25,695 bases of DNA from JBBQKP01 sp038326995 (GCA_038326995.1 JBBQKP010000026.1:1-25695), one strand, 5' to 3'; shown: positions 1 to 7,789, counted from the stretch's first letter. The notes: generated from the letters alone by a model not told the origin. Translations and numbers: made by a program.

Positions 1-150
1 TTCGTCGGCACACTGCTCGCATGGCTGATCAGCCCGTGGTTTCTGATCCTGCCCGGCTTCGTCGGGGCGGGCCTCGCGTTTTCGGGCATCACCAACACCT
101 GCGGCATGGCAATGGTGCTGTTGAAAATGCCGTGGAACCAGTCGCGGTAG
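1..150 (+). CDS. C-terminal fragment of a DUF2892/YgaP-type small membrane protein (partial)
   Basis: Frame 1 is open from the window edge to TAG at 148-150, giving 49 residues of a protein whose start lies outside the window. It is very hydrophobic (LLAWLISPWFLILPGFVGAG) and ends TNTCGMAMVLLKMPWN. This resembles the C-terminal membrane hairpin of YgaP-like proteins (DUF2892), where a GxxGfCGMA...MPWN ending is usual. Family members are small inner-membrane proteins, often fused to a rhodanese domain; whether a rhodanese domain precedes this piece cannot be seen. A second DUF2892-like segment occurs in this window in the SRPBCC protein at 7790-8722. The assignment rests on the ending only. 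Confidence 0.55.
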   Translation, partial: FVGTLLAWLISPWFLILPGFVGAGLAFSGITNTCGMAMVLLKMPWNQSR

Positions 151-473
151 GCGCGGTCTTTTCGTCAGCGAGGCTTGTCGAATCTCTCGCGATCCGCAGC
201 GGTCAAACACGTTTCTCGTCGGCATCTTTGCTTCATGAAAAGAATGTCTAAATCAACGTCCCCGATCGTGTGGGATAAATCCAAACAGTAATTTCCCAAC
301 GGTAAATCACGCCCGACGTGGGCAGCCGCATCTGGGAAAGCGCTCGGAAAAGTTACCCCGCACCGTTGGTATGCCAAGCCGACTATACCGCCTCTTGTCT
401 TCTCGTCGGCAGCCTCTTGCAGGGGTTGTTCTAGACGAAATGTCATTCGACGCTGTAGGCTAGGCGACATTAA
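151..473. other. Intergenic stretch with no recognised gene
   Basis: This 323-base spacer separates the membrane-protein tail from the alpha-galactosidase. Short open frames on both strands have no recognisable protein motif. I see no convincing hairpin terminator after position 150 and no clear promoter. It probably holds the promoter of the downstream galactosidase. Confidence 0.5.
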
Positions 474-2567
474 ATGAGCACTGTCTCACAACCGCAATCG
501 GACCTTCTCTCGACTTCATTTTTTTCTATCCACCGCTCAATAGGCGATGCGCTGTTCGACTACGTTGTCACCACGTCCGGGCGTCGACACGTCATCGCTG
601 CGCCCGTCTTCGAAATCGACGGCAAACTTTTTCGCCCGACGACCGCCGATCTGAAGCCCGCACTCCCGCCGCGCGAGTTGCCCAACGGCTGCGTCGAGCA
701 CACCTTCATCGCCGACACCACCGGCGGATTGACCCTCCATGTCATCGTCCGCGTCGCGCCCGACAGCCCGGTACTGCGATTCCGCTTCGAGATGCATAGC
801 GACGCACCGCGAAGCCTCACCAAATCCGCGGGCCGCGATAACATCACCTATGCCAGCATTTCGCTTCAGGGCATGAACGACGTCGCCGAGCTGCGACTGT
901 CCGCGTTCTCCAAATTGCTCCACACGTTTTTGCCCGACGAAGTAGCGGTGGCCGATCGTCACTTCGAGCATAGCGCGAGCGTGATGGGCCCGATCCTGCT
1001 CGCCAGTGCGAGTGAGCGCGAGGGCGATCGCCACCAGATTCTCTTCGCCTACGAGCACGGCTCGACCTGGCCCGACGCGTACCTCCAGTTCGAACTCACC
1101 CCGGGCCGCACGGCGCACCTGCGCGCGGTCAAGGGCAATTACACAAGTGGTCAGGTCATCGCGCCCGACTCGCCGTTTAAGTCAATCTGGTTCGAGTTCG
1201 CCGCCGTCGACGGGTCGAGGCAGAGCCTTGCCGACCACTACCGCTACTTCGTTTTGCATCGCTTCGCCGAGCACCCCGCCACGCGTCAGCCGGCGGTGTT
1301 TTACAACACGTGGAATCACCAGGAACGCATCTTCAACTGGCACAAACGGCCCTATCTCGCCGACATGAATCAGGAGCGGATGCTTAAGGAAATCGACGTC
1401 GCTCATAAGATGGGCATCAACGTCTTCGTCATCGACACCGGCTGGTACTCACGCACCGGCGACTGGCGCGTCAACACCGACCGCTTCCCCGACGCGCTGG
1501 CCACCATCCGACAGCGCCTCGAACAATACGGCATGCGCCTGGGGCTCTGGTTCGACAACGCCGCCGCCGTCTCAAGCAGCGCCCTGACCGGCCACGCCGA
1601 GTGCGTCATGAGCAAGAACAATCATCGAGGCGACCCGCACCCCGTCTGGGAAACCGAAGCTTCCTACCGCATGTGCATCGTGAGTCGATACGCAGACGCG
1701 TGGGCCGACGAAATGATTCGGCTGCACCACGAGACCGGCGTCACCTATTTCAAATGGGACGCCATCGGCCAGTACGGATGCGACGACCCCAACCACGATC
1801 ACGGCGACGCCTCCATCTCTCAGCAGGAACGCGCAGAGCGATTCTCCTTCCTCCTCCCGCTCTACATGTCACGCGTCGCCGCACGCGTCGCGCGAGCCGT
1901 GCCCGGCGCCATCTGCGACTTCGACATGACCGAAACCCACCGCTGTCTGGGCCTGGCGTTTTTGGAAACAGGCAAATTCTTCCTCATCAACAACGGCCCG
2001 TACTACTGGGATTACAACCTGCCCAAAGCCCGCATCGCCGACGGCAACGCCAACCTTCTTTTTCACCCCGGCCCCGCGCGCACGTGGTTCATGCGGGCCG
2101 CGCTCGCGTACGACAAGTGGATTCCCTCGACGCTCTTGCTCACACATTTTCTGCCCGACGACCCGATCGACAATCAGGACAACGCCGTCGCGTCGCTGGT
2201 GCTGGGGCAGAACGGAATCTGGGGCGACCTGCCCGCCGTCTCCGATGCCGGCGTGTCGCGCTTCGCCGAGCTTCTGGCGCAGTACCAGCGCGTCCGTGAC
2301 GACGTCGCGCACGCCCCGCCGCGCCGTCAGGGCATCGTCGGGGGCGAGGGCGAAGTACACGAAAAGATCAACCCCGCGAACGGCCGAGGCGTGGTGTGTG
2401 TCTTCGCGACCTCGCCCGGCACGCACACCTACGTGACCGATCACGCCGTCTCGCAAAGCGTCTGGCACACCGACGGCGTCGACGTGCAGCGCCTCGCCGA
2501 CAATCGCGCCCGCATCGTCGCGACGTTCACGTCAGGACAAAACGCGAAGCTGGTTGTATTCGGGTAG
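474..2567 (+). CDS. GH36-like alpha-galactosidase (clan GH-D glycoside hydrolase)
   Basis: This 697-residue protein has the layout of GH36-type alpha-galactosidases, which remove terminal alpha-galactose from oligosaccharides by a retaining mechanism. An N-terminal beta-rich part (about 1-260) is followed by a TIM barrel beginning near NTWNHQERIFNWHK (about 277). Next come VFVIDTGWY (about 319) and RLGLWFDN. FKWDAIG at 426-432 puts Asp429 where the family nucleophile sits. CDFDMTETHRC (481-491) is the likely region of the acid/base, with LINNGPYYWDYN after it. A C-terminal beta domain ends the protein. Length fits GH36 (about 700). No signal peptide is visible, so it is probably cytoplasmic. 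The start is the first ATG of the frame; no strong ribosome binding site precedes it. It stands alone with no sugar transporter or regulator beside it. Substrate is inferred from the family; related clan members act on other alpha-glycosides. Confidence 0.72.
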   Translation: MSTVSQPQSDLLSTSFFSIHRSIGDALFDYVVTTSGRRHVIAAPVFEIDGKLFRPTTADLKPALPPRELPNGCVEHTFIADTTGGLTLHVIVRVAPDSPVLRFRFEMHSDAPRSLTKSAGRDNITYASISLQGMNDVAELRLSAFSKLLHTFLPDEVAVADRHFEHSASVMGPILLASASEREGDRHQILFAYEHGSTWPDAYLQFELTPGRTAHLRAVKGNYTSGQVIAPDSPFKSIWFEFAAVDGSRQSLADHYRYFVLHRFAEHPATRQPAVFYNTWNHQERIFNWHKRPYLADMNQERMLKEIDVAHKMGINVFVIDTGWYSRTGDWRVNTDRFPDALATIRQRLEQYGMRLGLWFDNAAAVSSSALTGHAECVMSKNNHRGDPHPVWETEASYRMCIVSRYADAWADEMIRLHHETGVTYFKWDAIGQYGCDDPNHDHGDASISQQERAERFSFLLPLYMSRVAARVARAVPGAICDFDMTETHRCLGLAFLETGKFFLINNGPYYWDYNLPKARIADGNANLLFHPGPARTWFMRAALAYDKWIPSTLLLTHFLPDDPIDNQDNAVASLVLGQNGIWGDLPAVSDAGVSRFAELLAQYQRVRDDVAHAPPRRQGIVGGEGEVHEKINPANGRGVVCVFATSPGTHTYVTDHAVSQSVWHTDGVDVQRLADNRARIVATFTSGQNAKLVVFG

Positions 2568-2985
2568 TAACACTGAGCAAACTTGGTAAGACTTCAGCCG
2601 TTTGGCAAAAACGCACGAATTGCTCGATGTCCCCTGAGAGTTATCGAACGCAATTTGAGACTCGAAGACGTGCCGTACTCGCCGTGTTTCTTAATCGTCC
2701 GGCAGGACAAGCTCATTCTAAATTTGTGTAAAGTGCCTTCTGCTAGTGTGGCGACAAAATGTCTTGCCGGACGGGCCAGAATGGTTCCGCACCCTGAAAT
2801 CTTCACGGGGGTTTTCAGCGACCGCTTACTTACGTGCGCGGTTCGTTTAAATCCATCTGCTTTCAAATGCCGCTCGCCCACGAACACATTGCATTTGGCT
2901 GAAGTGTTACGCTGGATGGCTGCGGCACATTCTCGACGACAAGGGTTTGGGTGATGACCAGTTGAGGCGACGAAAGTGTCGTGAA
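2568..2985. other. Intergenic stretch with no recognised gene
   Basis: This is about 420 bases between the galactosidase stop and the terminator of the convergent fasciclin gene. Open frames of up to 123 codons exist on the plus strand, but they have no recognisable motif and no good ribosome binding site. I see no clear terminator for the galactosidase here. Confidence 0.5.
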
Positions 2986-3019
2986 TAAAAAAGCCCGCCG
3001 CTGCATTGCAACGACGGGC
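2986..3019 (-). terminator. Rho-independent terminator of the fasciclin gene
   Basis: Read on the minus strand, GCCCGTCG (3019-3012) pairs with CGGCGGGC (3000-2993) around a TTGCAATGCAG loop, and a run of six T follows. It lies about 28 bases past the fasciclin stop codon. Confidence 0.85.
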
Positions 3020-3047
3020 AAGAGTTGTCTCGAGATTCGACTGATGT

Positions 3048-3458
3048 TTACTTGGGCATCAGCACGGAATCGATCACGTGAATCACACCATTCGAGCACT
3101 GAATGTCTGCAGTGACAACGGTGGCATCGTCGATCTTGACCTTGCCATCAACGACCTTAACCGCGACCGACTGGCCGTTGACGGTCTTCGCGTCGTGAAG
3201 CTTCATCACGTCGGCGGCGAGGACTTTGCCACCCACCACGTGGTAAGTCAGGATGCCTGTCAACTTCGCCTTCGCTGCGGGAGCAACCAGGCTTTCGACA
3301 GTACCGGAAGGGAGCTTGGCAAACGCTGCGTCGCTCGGCGCAAACACCGTGAACGGGCCCGCGCCCTTAAGTGTTTCCACAAGACCTGCTGCGCCCAGAG
3401 CGGCGGCAAGAGTCTTGAACGAACCTGCAGCAACGGCTGTGTCTACGATATCATTCAT
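3048..3458 (-). CDS. Fasciclin (FAS1) domain protein
   Basis: This 136-residue protein is a single FAS1 domain. It begins MNDIVDTAVAAGSFKTLAAA, carries GPFTVFAPSDAAFAKLP (the H1 motif), LTYHVVGGKV and ends with GVIHVIDSVLMPK (H2 motif). FAS1 domains mediate adhesion or protein-protein contacts, usually outside the cell. No signal peptide is visible from this start. The frame is open 14 codons further upstream, but the ATG at 3458 is preferred because AAGGA sits 5-9 bases before it and the FAS1 fold starts at once. The gene is monocistronic: a promoter-like pair lies about 100 bases upstream and a strong terminator follows. Single-domain FAS1 proteins of this size are common in bacteria. Confidence 0.9.
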   Translation of the reverse strand: MNDIVDTAVAAGSFKTLAAALGAAGLVETLKGAGPFTVFAPSDAAFAKLPSGTVESLVAPAAKAKLTGILTYHVVGGKVLAADVMKLHDAKTVNGQSVAVKVVDGKVKIDDATVVTADIQCSNGVIHVIDSVLMPK

Positions 3459-3542
3459 GGTAATCCTTCGTGTTGGTATCCAAGACATCGAAAAGCTCAA
3501 CAGAAGTGCGTGAGCTCAAGATCGGCTGTCTTTGAGTCCGAG

Positions 3543-3570
3543 ATATTAGCGCTGTGAGCCATCGCGTCAT
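3543..3570 (-). promoter_or_regulatory. Possible promoter of the fasciclin gene
   Basis: On the minus strand ATGACG (3570-3565) is separated by 16 bases from TAATAT (3548-3543), which is close to a -35/-10 pair. The layout matches the one upstream of the CHRD gene (TTGACG, 16 bases, TAATCT). It would give a leader of about 80 bases. It was found by eye only. Confidence 0.3.
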
Positions 3571-3909
3571 GATATTTTAAAATATTTTTACGAATTGAAA
3601 CTTTGAAATATAAAGATAACACGCTTCGCGTTTTGATTGTCTAATAGCAAGGCGTCCAAGTCATCAGGTGAAACCCGCGCCCGACATTCTGTCGAACGAT
3701 TGGAGTGCTTCATTCTTTTGTAGCACGTCAGCAAATTGCTTCGAGACAACGAATCGCCGCGGGCGAATTCCTGCGTGTACGTTCGGCACTTCACAGCGCG
3801 ATCGTCCGACATTAATCGCGAATCCTGTCGGATCCGCAGCACACTGCGAACCCTTCTTACGCCAATCAACGCGAGCGCTCAAAGGTCGGCAAAATACCGC
3901 TGACCCCAC
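3571..3909. other. Intergenic stretch with no recognised gene
   Basis: The part next to the fasciclin gene is AT-rich (near 3575-3620). The rest carries only short open frames without recognisable motifs. It runs into the decayed stretch that follows. Confidence 0.4.
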
Positions 3910-4169
3910 TCATGATTTCTCGTCCGACTCGGAATTCTTGACTGGCGGGCCGTGGATTACATCAGCGACGCTGGATCCGGAGAACAAAAGAGTGACGGCA
4001 ACAACTGTATATGCCAAACCGTAGGTCAGAAAGAGTCTGGCGTGGAATCTGCTGGCGTCCAGTGCTCCAAAATAACATTTGGGTAGGCGACCAGTCGATC
4101 GACTCCACTGACGATGTACCAGGCGCCGATCAAACGAACGCCAACCTCGAAACAATCGCGGTGCGTCAT
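3910..4169 (-). pseudogene. Probable frameshifted small membrane protein
   Basis: On the minus strand an ATG at 4169 opens a 47-codon frame, MTHRDCFEVGVRLIGAWYIV..., which stops at TGA 4028-4026. A hydrophobic segment in a second frame, TYGLAYTVVAVTLLFSG, follows directly and ends with a charged tail (VKNSESDEKS) before a stop at about 3910. Joined by one frameshift near 4030-4060, the two halves make a plausible protein of about 85 residues with two membrane segments, a type common in planctomycetes. No family name can be given. The alternative is that neither frame is translated. Confidence 0.4.
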
Positions 4170-4350
4170 AAGGCTCCAACAGTATTTGTGTATTTTAACG
4201 ATCGGGCAAACGACCCCGCGCTCCCGACATCGCAGTTAAAGTTTCAGCACCCGGTTTGGGCACGTCAACATTCATAGTCCGGGCTCGAACCGCATCGCAT
4301 TCGCGATATTCTGTCGCCACATAGTTCAGGCGCGGTTCCAGGCACAGACC

Positions 4351-4848
4351 TCACCCCGCCCCGTGTTTGAAAGGCCACTCCGGCAAAGTTGTGATTACTC
4401 GGCTGTGGAACTTTGCAATCTTGAGGTCGCAAAGATGGGCTGAAGTCTTGCAGCACAAATCAAGTCGGTTCTTCCGTGCGCGGCCGACGAATGCGGCTAA
4501 TGCTTCGGGCGTGATACCCAGGTACGAAGCCAGAAGAAATTGCGGCACACGCAAAACGAACTCAGGGCGCGTCGATGTAAGAAGGCAGCGCGATATCCCA
4601 ACCGCTTTCGCCATCGCCGTGAAGATCGCGACCGCGATGATCAGATTGCCCGCCGGAGTCGTCAGATTCCACCGCGCGGCCAATACGACCGACGCAGGGT
4701 CATCAAGACTCGCGGGCCAATTGATGGACGAGGATAAAATGAGAAAAGTGGCCTACATCAGCACGAACTGCAACGCCAATAATGGCCCCGCCAGACTTGC
4801 GATTCTGTTGTCGTGCGTTCCTGCGGTCGCTCTCATTTCATTGTTCAT
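4351..4848 (-). pseudogene. Composite gene remnant: membrane protein N-terminus and Crp/Fnr-type helix-turn-helix end
   Basis: On the minus strand a frame begins at ATG 4848 (MNNEMRATAGTHDNR), runs into a hydrophobic stretch (LAGPLLALQFVLM) and hits TAG at 4755-4753. It then continues in the same frame with ATFLILSSSINWPASLDDPA and NLIIAVAIFTAMAKAVG, which reads like the start of a multi-pass membrane protein. After about codon 85 it changes character to VLRVPQFLLASYLGITPEAL, which resembles the end of a Crp/Fnr-family regulator (normally ...VPQYLIASYLGITPEtLSRIR), with the last part lost. Premature stop, truncation and apparent joining of two unrelated ends point to decay rather than a working gene. 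Confidence 0.5.
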
Positions 4849-5012
4849 GCGGGTCAACTTATCGACCCGCAACCGTTGCAGCATTGATCTAACTCAAGTC
4901 GTAGAATAAATCTAAGAAGGGTGACAAAGCGACGACGAAAGGCTCGCAGAAATTTCCTTCCGCCGATTACGAAGCGTTCTCAAGCCATCTAGACACTGTT
5001 AAATGTGTCACG

Positions 5013-5050
5013 AAAAAAGGGCGTCGATACAGCCTCGCGTATCGACGCCC
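5013..5050 (-). terminator. Rho-independent terminator of the CHRD/PEP-CTERM gene
   Basis: GGGCGTCGATAC (5019-5030) and GTATCGACGCCC (5039-5050) form a perfect 12-base-pair stem with an 8-base loop. Read on the minus strand it is followed by six T. It sits about 50 bases beyond the stop codon of the gene at 5102-5644. Confidence 0.9.
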
Positions 5051-5101
5051 CTTCAATGATTATCAGGCCGAGATAAGACTCGATACCAATTGGTGGACCA
5101 A

Positions 5102-5644
5102 TCAGCGTCGAACGCGTCGCAGAACCAATACGCCAGCACCCGCGAGCAATGCAAGCGTGGTGGGCTCAGGTACGATTTGGCCGCGGATTTCGCCGCCCGG
5201 AAACGATGTGGTGTGGAGGTTGAAATAAAGCCTGCCCAAGAAAAATTCATTGGCAAGCGCGTCGGTCAACGGTTGGGTCGCATCATCAAAGCGCCAGTCG
5301 CCGACGATCGTGCCTTGGCTCGAGCCTGAGATTGGCAGTTGGTTTGCACCATCAAGGTCGTGCACGATGGTAGCGTTGACACCCGCCGGCCCGTTGTGGA
5401 TGTGAGCAAAAGGCGCGGCAATAGTGCCCTGAAGTCCACTATAATTGACGGTGTAAGTCAGCACGCGTGAACCCGGCAAGCCGCTCAACGTCGCAACACC
5501 GGTACCTGAGCCGGTCGTGGTGACTGATGGTACTTCCTGAAGTCCGCTCAGGGGAACAATGAAAGTCTGGGCAGAAACCGTCGAGGCGGCTGCGAAAACA
5601 GATGCCGCAACCACAGCACTAAAAGAAAGCATTTTCTGAAACAT
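5102..5644 (-). CDS. CHRD-domain protein with PEP-CTERM sorting signal
   Basis: This is a secreted protein of 180 residues. It has a signal peptide (MFQKMLSFSAVVAASVFAAA...VSAQ, cut near residue 25). A CHRD domain follows (about 27-150) with FIVPLSGLQEVPSV, FAHIHNGPAGVN, LYFNLHTTSFPGGEIRGQI: the histidine and glycine pattern HIHxGPAG...NxHTxxxPGGEIRGQ is typical of CHRD. The end is VPEPTTLALLAGAGVLVLRR plus VRR, a PEP-CTERM tail cleaved by an exosortase in the cell envelope. The frame is open 29 codons further upstream, but ATG 5644 is chosen because GGAG lies 8 bases before it and the signal peptide starts there. The gene is monocistronic, with a possible promoter at 5704-5731 and a strong terminator. 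The role of CHRD domains is not firmly known. Confidence 0.92.
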   Translation of the reverse strand: MFQKMLSFSAVVAASVFAAASTVSAQTFIVPLSGLQEVPSVTTTGSGTGVATLSGLPGSRVLTYTVNYSGLQGTIAAPFAHIHNGPAGVNATIVHDLDGANQLPISGSSQGTIVGDWRFDDATQPLTDALANEFFLGRLYFNLHTTSFPGGEIRGQIVPEPTTLALLAGAGVLVLRRVRR

Positions 5645-5703
5645 TTTCGATTCTCCGTTGGGAATATTCTGATGATCGACAACGCGTCGAGCACATCCGA
5701 ACG

Positions 5704-5731
5704 AGATTAGCGGCATCATGAAAAACGTCAA
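5704..5731 (-). promoter_or_regulatory. Possible promoter of the CHRD gene
   Basis: On the minus strand TTGACG (5731-5726) lies 16 bases before TAATCT (5709-5704). The -35 box is near consensus and the -10 box is weak. It would start transcription about 55 bases ahead of the ATG. The same spacing and a similar -10 occur upstream of the fasciclin gene. Confidence 0.35.
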
Positions 5732-6065
5732 GCTAAATCTTTAATAACACAACATCTTCGCACGTTTGTTCTAAGCGTAAATCAGTTCCCCCACCCGGTC
5801 GCTCGGCCGATCATTTTCTATTTCAATAAAAATTACGTTTGCCTTCCCGCATCGCGATGTCGTTGGCTTGAGCGGTGGACTCACCACAGCGAGCTTTTTC
5901 TGTTGCAAGGCAATCGAATGATCGGTGATGTGCCGACATCGTTCTGACGACTTGCCCCTATGCCCTGATCCAGATCGCGACTTTATTATTATTTCCTCTT
6001 TAACACGAGATCTTAGTGGCGATCAAATCGCCGAATCATCAAAGCGAATTACCGGAGAAAATTAA
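5732..6065. other. Divergent intergenic region between the CHRD and catalase genes
   Basis: These 334 bases have no recognised gene. The segment just before the catalase is AT-rich (about 5980-6005) and ends in a good ribosome binding site, CGGAG at about 6053-6057. It presumably holds the catalase promoter, which I cannot place exactly. Confidence 0.4.
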
Positions 6066-6140
6066 ATGATCACTCGCTACGACCGCTTAATGACTGAACT
6101 TCCGCCGACCGAGAATCCCTGACCCAATGCAGCCGCCGCA
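6066..6140 (+). other. N-terminal coding segment of the Mn catalase containing an in-frame UGA (6120-6122)
   Basis: ATG ATC ACT CGC TAC GAC begins 18 codons that match the usual catalase start (M...RxDRLxxELPxP...P). TGA then follows, and after it PNAAAAVQELLGG continues in the same frame. A hairpin can form just after the stop: CCGCCGCAGT (6133-6142), loop GCAGGA, then ACTGC (6149-6153) and GGCGG (6156-6160) with a two-base bulge. Other genes here use TGA as a normal stop, so the code itself is standard. Confidence 0.8.
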
Positions 6141-7043
6141 GTGCAGGAACTGCTGGGCGGAAAATTTGGTGAGATGTCAACGCTGATGAACTACACGTTT
6201 CAATCGTTCAACTTTCGTGGGAGAGCCGAGAAACGGCCCAACTACGACCTGATTGCGAACATCGCCGCCGAGGAATTTGCACACATTGAATTGGTTGCGT
6301 ATGCGATCAACCTGTTGCTTACGGGCACCACGCCGCGCGGCGATGACCCGACCGACACGCCGCTCGAAGGTGTGAAGGACGCACGCAACAGCTACCACTT
6401 TCTCGCCACCGGTCAACAGGCATTCTGCGGCGATTCAATGGGCAATTTCTGGACGGGCCAACACGTCTACTCGAGTGGCAACATTAAGCTCGATCTGCTT
6501 CACAACTTCTTTCTCGAATGCGGAGCCCGTGCCAACAAAATTCGCGTTTATGAAATGGCAAAGGAACCGACCGCGCGTGCATCGACGGGATTTCTGCTGG
6601 TCCGCGGCGGCGTGCATATCGTCGCGTACGCCAAGGCACTCGAAAAACTTAGCGGCGTGAGCGTCGGCAAGCTGCTGCCGATTCCGGACATCAGCAACAA
6701 GCGTTTCCCGGAAGCAAAGAAACACGAAGACGCGGGTCTACACCGCATCCTCTACCGCTTTTCTCCCGACGACTACAAGCGGGTAGGTGAAGTCTGGAAC
6801 GGCTTGCATCCGGATGATCATAGTGAACTCGAAGTCGTCGACGGCATGCCCGAGGGTGCCGTGCCTCCCGATCTCGAAGCCGAGCCACAGCTCACCTCAC
6901 CTGTCGGGCCAGATGAGAGCGATCTCGACCCGCAGATGCTCGAAGAATATGCCAGCCGAATTTTCGGGAAGGACATCAAAGACGATATCAAACGTCGAAA
7001 AGACACCGCACCGGCCACGCATTCAAAAAGCAAGAAGCGTTAA
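6141..7043 (+). CDS. Manganese (non-haem) catalase, interrupted near its N-terminus by an in-frame UGA
   Basis: Manganese catalases break hydrogen peroxide into water and oxygen at a di-manganese site in a four-helix bundle. All five metal ligands are visible. Numbered from the upstream ATG at 6066 they are Glu36 (KFGEMSTLMNY), Glu70 and His73 (AEEFAHIE), Glu151 (LECGARANKIRVYEMA) and His184 (RGGVHIVAYAKALE). The first three match the Thermus thermophilus numbering. The true N-terminus is evidently at ATG 6066 (MITRYDRLMTELPPTENP), which has a good ribosome binding site (CGGAG). Codon 19, however, is TGA at 6120-6122, where relatives have a residue in the ...PDPNAAAA segment. The longest uninterrupted frame starts at GTG 6141, without any ribosome binding site. 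Either this is a pseudogene, or a shortened protein, or the UGA is read through. The C-terminus (about 260-325) is acidic then lysine-rich. It heads the stress-type cluster ending at 9961. Confidence 0.85.
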   Translation: MQELLGGKFGEMSTLMNYTFQSFNFRGRAEKRPNYDLIANIAAEEFAHIELVAYAINLLLTGTTPRGDDPTDTPLEGVKDARNSYHFLATGQQAFCGDSMGNFWTGQHVYSSGNIKLDLLHNFFLECGARANKIRVYEMAKEPTARASTGFLLVRGGVHIVAYAKALEKLSGVSVGKLLPIPDISNKRFPEAKKHEDAGLHRILYRFSPDDYKRVGEVWNGLHPDDHSELEVVDGMPEGAVPPDLEAEPQLTSPVGPDESDLDPQMLEEYASRIFGKDIKDDIKRRKDTAPATHSKSKKR

Positions 7044-7084
7044 ACGTGTGTGAGCCAAGTCTCTTTTTTTCGAAGAATTCAAGC

Positions 7085-7113
7085 AAGGCCCGTGCAAAAG
7101 CGCGGGCCTTTAC
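7085..7113 (+). terminator. Terminator-like hairpin after the Mn catalase
   Basis: AAGGCCCG (7085-7092) pairs with CGGGCCTT (7103-7110); two or three inner pairs close an AAAA loop, and TTTACTT follows. It lies about 40 bases after the catalase stop and before the ATG of the VOC gene. It also argues against the longer VOC frame that opens at 7050. Confidence 0.7.
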
Positions 7114-7145
7114 TTGAAGTGCGATTTACCAAAGAAAAATCTTTC

Positions 7146-7607
7146 ATGAAAACCAAGCCGACTAAACGGAAAACGACCGAACCGATTGCCCTCGAAGTCG
7201 ACGGTGTCATTGAAGTACCCGTCAGTGCAGACGACGTGGACCGCGCGGCGAAGTTCTACGCGCAAGTATTCGGCTTCAAAATGATTTTTGAGGACGAAGA
7301 CAAGCTCCGCGCACTCGACGCGTGCGGCCGCCAGGTCATCCTGCTCTTTAAACGTAAAGCCATCACCGAGCCGACCGAAACACCTGAAGGAGAAATACCC
7401 GCGCATGATGTCGCCGGTGAATCGCACTTTGCAATGGGCGTGCAGAATGAAGAGCGTCTGGAAGAATGCATCAAGCGGCTTGGCCATCTCGGAGTCAATA
7501 TTGAAAGCGAGGCACGCAGTCCCTTCGGCGGGCGACAGGTGTACTTCCGCGACACAGAGCACAACCTGGTTGAACTCATAACCCGAAACGTTTGGCCGAT
7601 TTACTAA
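7146..7607 (+). CDS. Glyoxalase/bleomycin-resistance (VOC) family protein
   Basis: The protein has 153 residues. A lysine-rich start (MKTKPTKRKTTEPIALEVDG) leads into one VOC domain: VIEVPVSADDVDRAAKFYAQ, VFGFKMIFEDEDKLRALD, ESHFAMGVQNEERLEECIKR and the closing FRDTEHNLVELITRN. The candidate metal-site residues are Glu in VIEVP, His in ESHFAM and Glu in EHNLVEL. VOC proteins include lyases, dioxygenases and binding proteins, so the reaction is unknown. The ATG at 7146 is chosen because the longer frame from 7050 would run through a terminator hairpin; the ribosome binding site is weak (AAAGAAAAA). It sits between the catalase and the SRPBCC gene, which suggests a stress or detoxification role. 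Confidence 0.85.
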   Translation: MKTKPTKRKTTEPIALEVDGVIEVPVSADDVDRAAKFYAQVFGFKMIFEDEDKLRALDACGRQVILLFKRKAITEPTETPEGEIPAHDVAGESHFAMGVQNEERLEECIKRLGHLGVNIESEARSPFGGRQVYFRDTEHNLVELITRNVWPIY

Positions 7608-7789
7608 ATAATTGCCTGTCGGCTGCCTCATTCAGTCGAACACGACTCGGTGCTTTCGAAGTCAATATGGGTTGCCTGCTGGCGATTGCGAAAAACTCCG
7701 AGAGCGTGGTGAGGGAGACACCCGATGCAAACCAGCTTCAAACGACAGCAAAATATTGGCTTCACCCTTCACCATACGGAGTAGCATTC

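Noticed and set aside
6120..6122. Reassigned UGA codon in this organism
   Set aside because: Other solid genes in the window, such as the GT2 gene at 19022-19924 and the glutamate dehydrogenase, end in TGA at the expected length.
7050..7145. Longer start for the VOC gene (GTG 7050)
   Set aside because: The extension would pass through the terminator-like hairpin at 7085-7113, and its residues do not belong to the VOC family.
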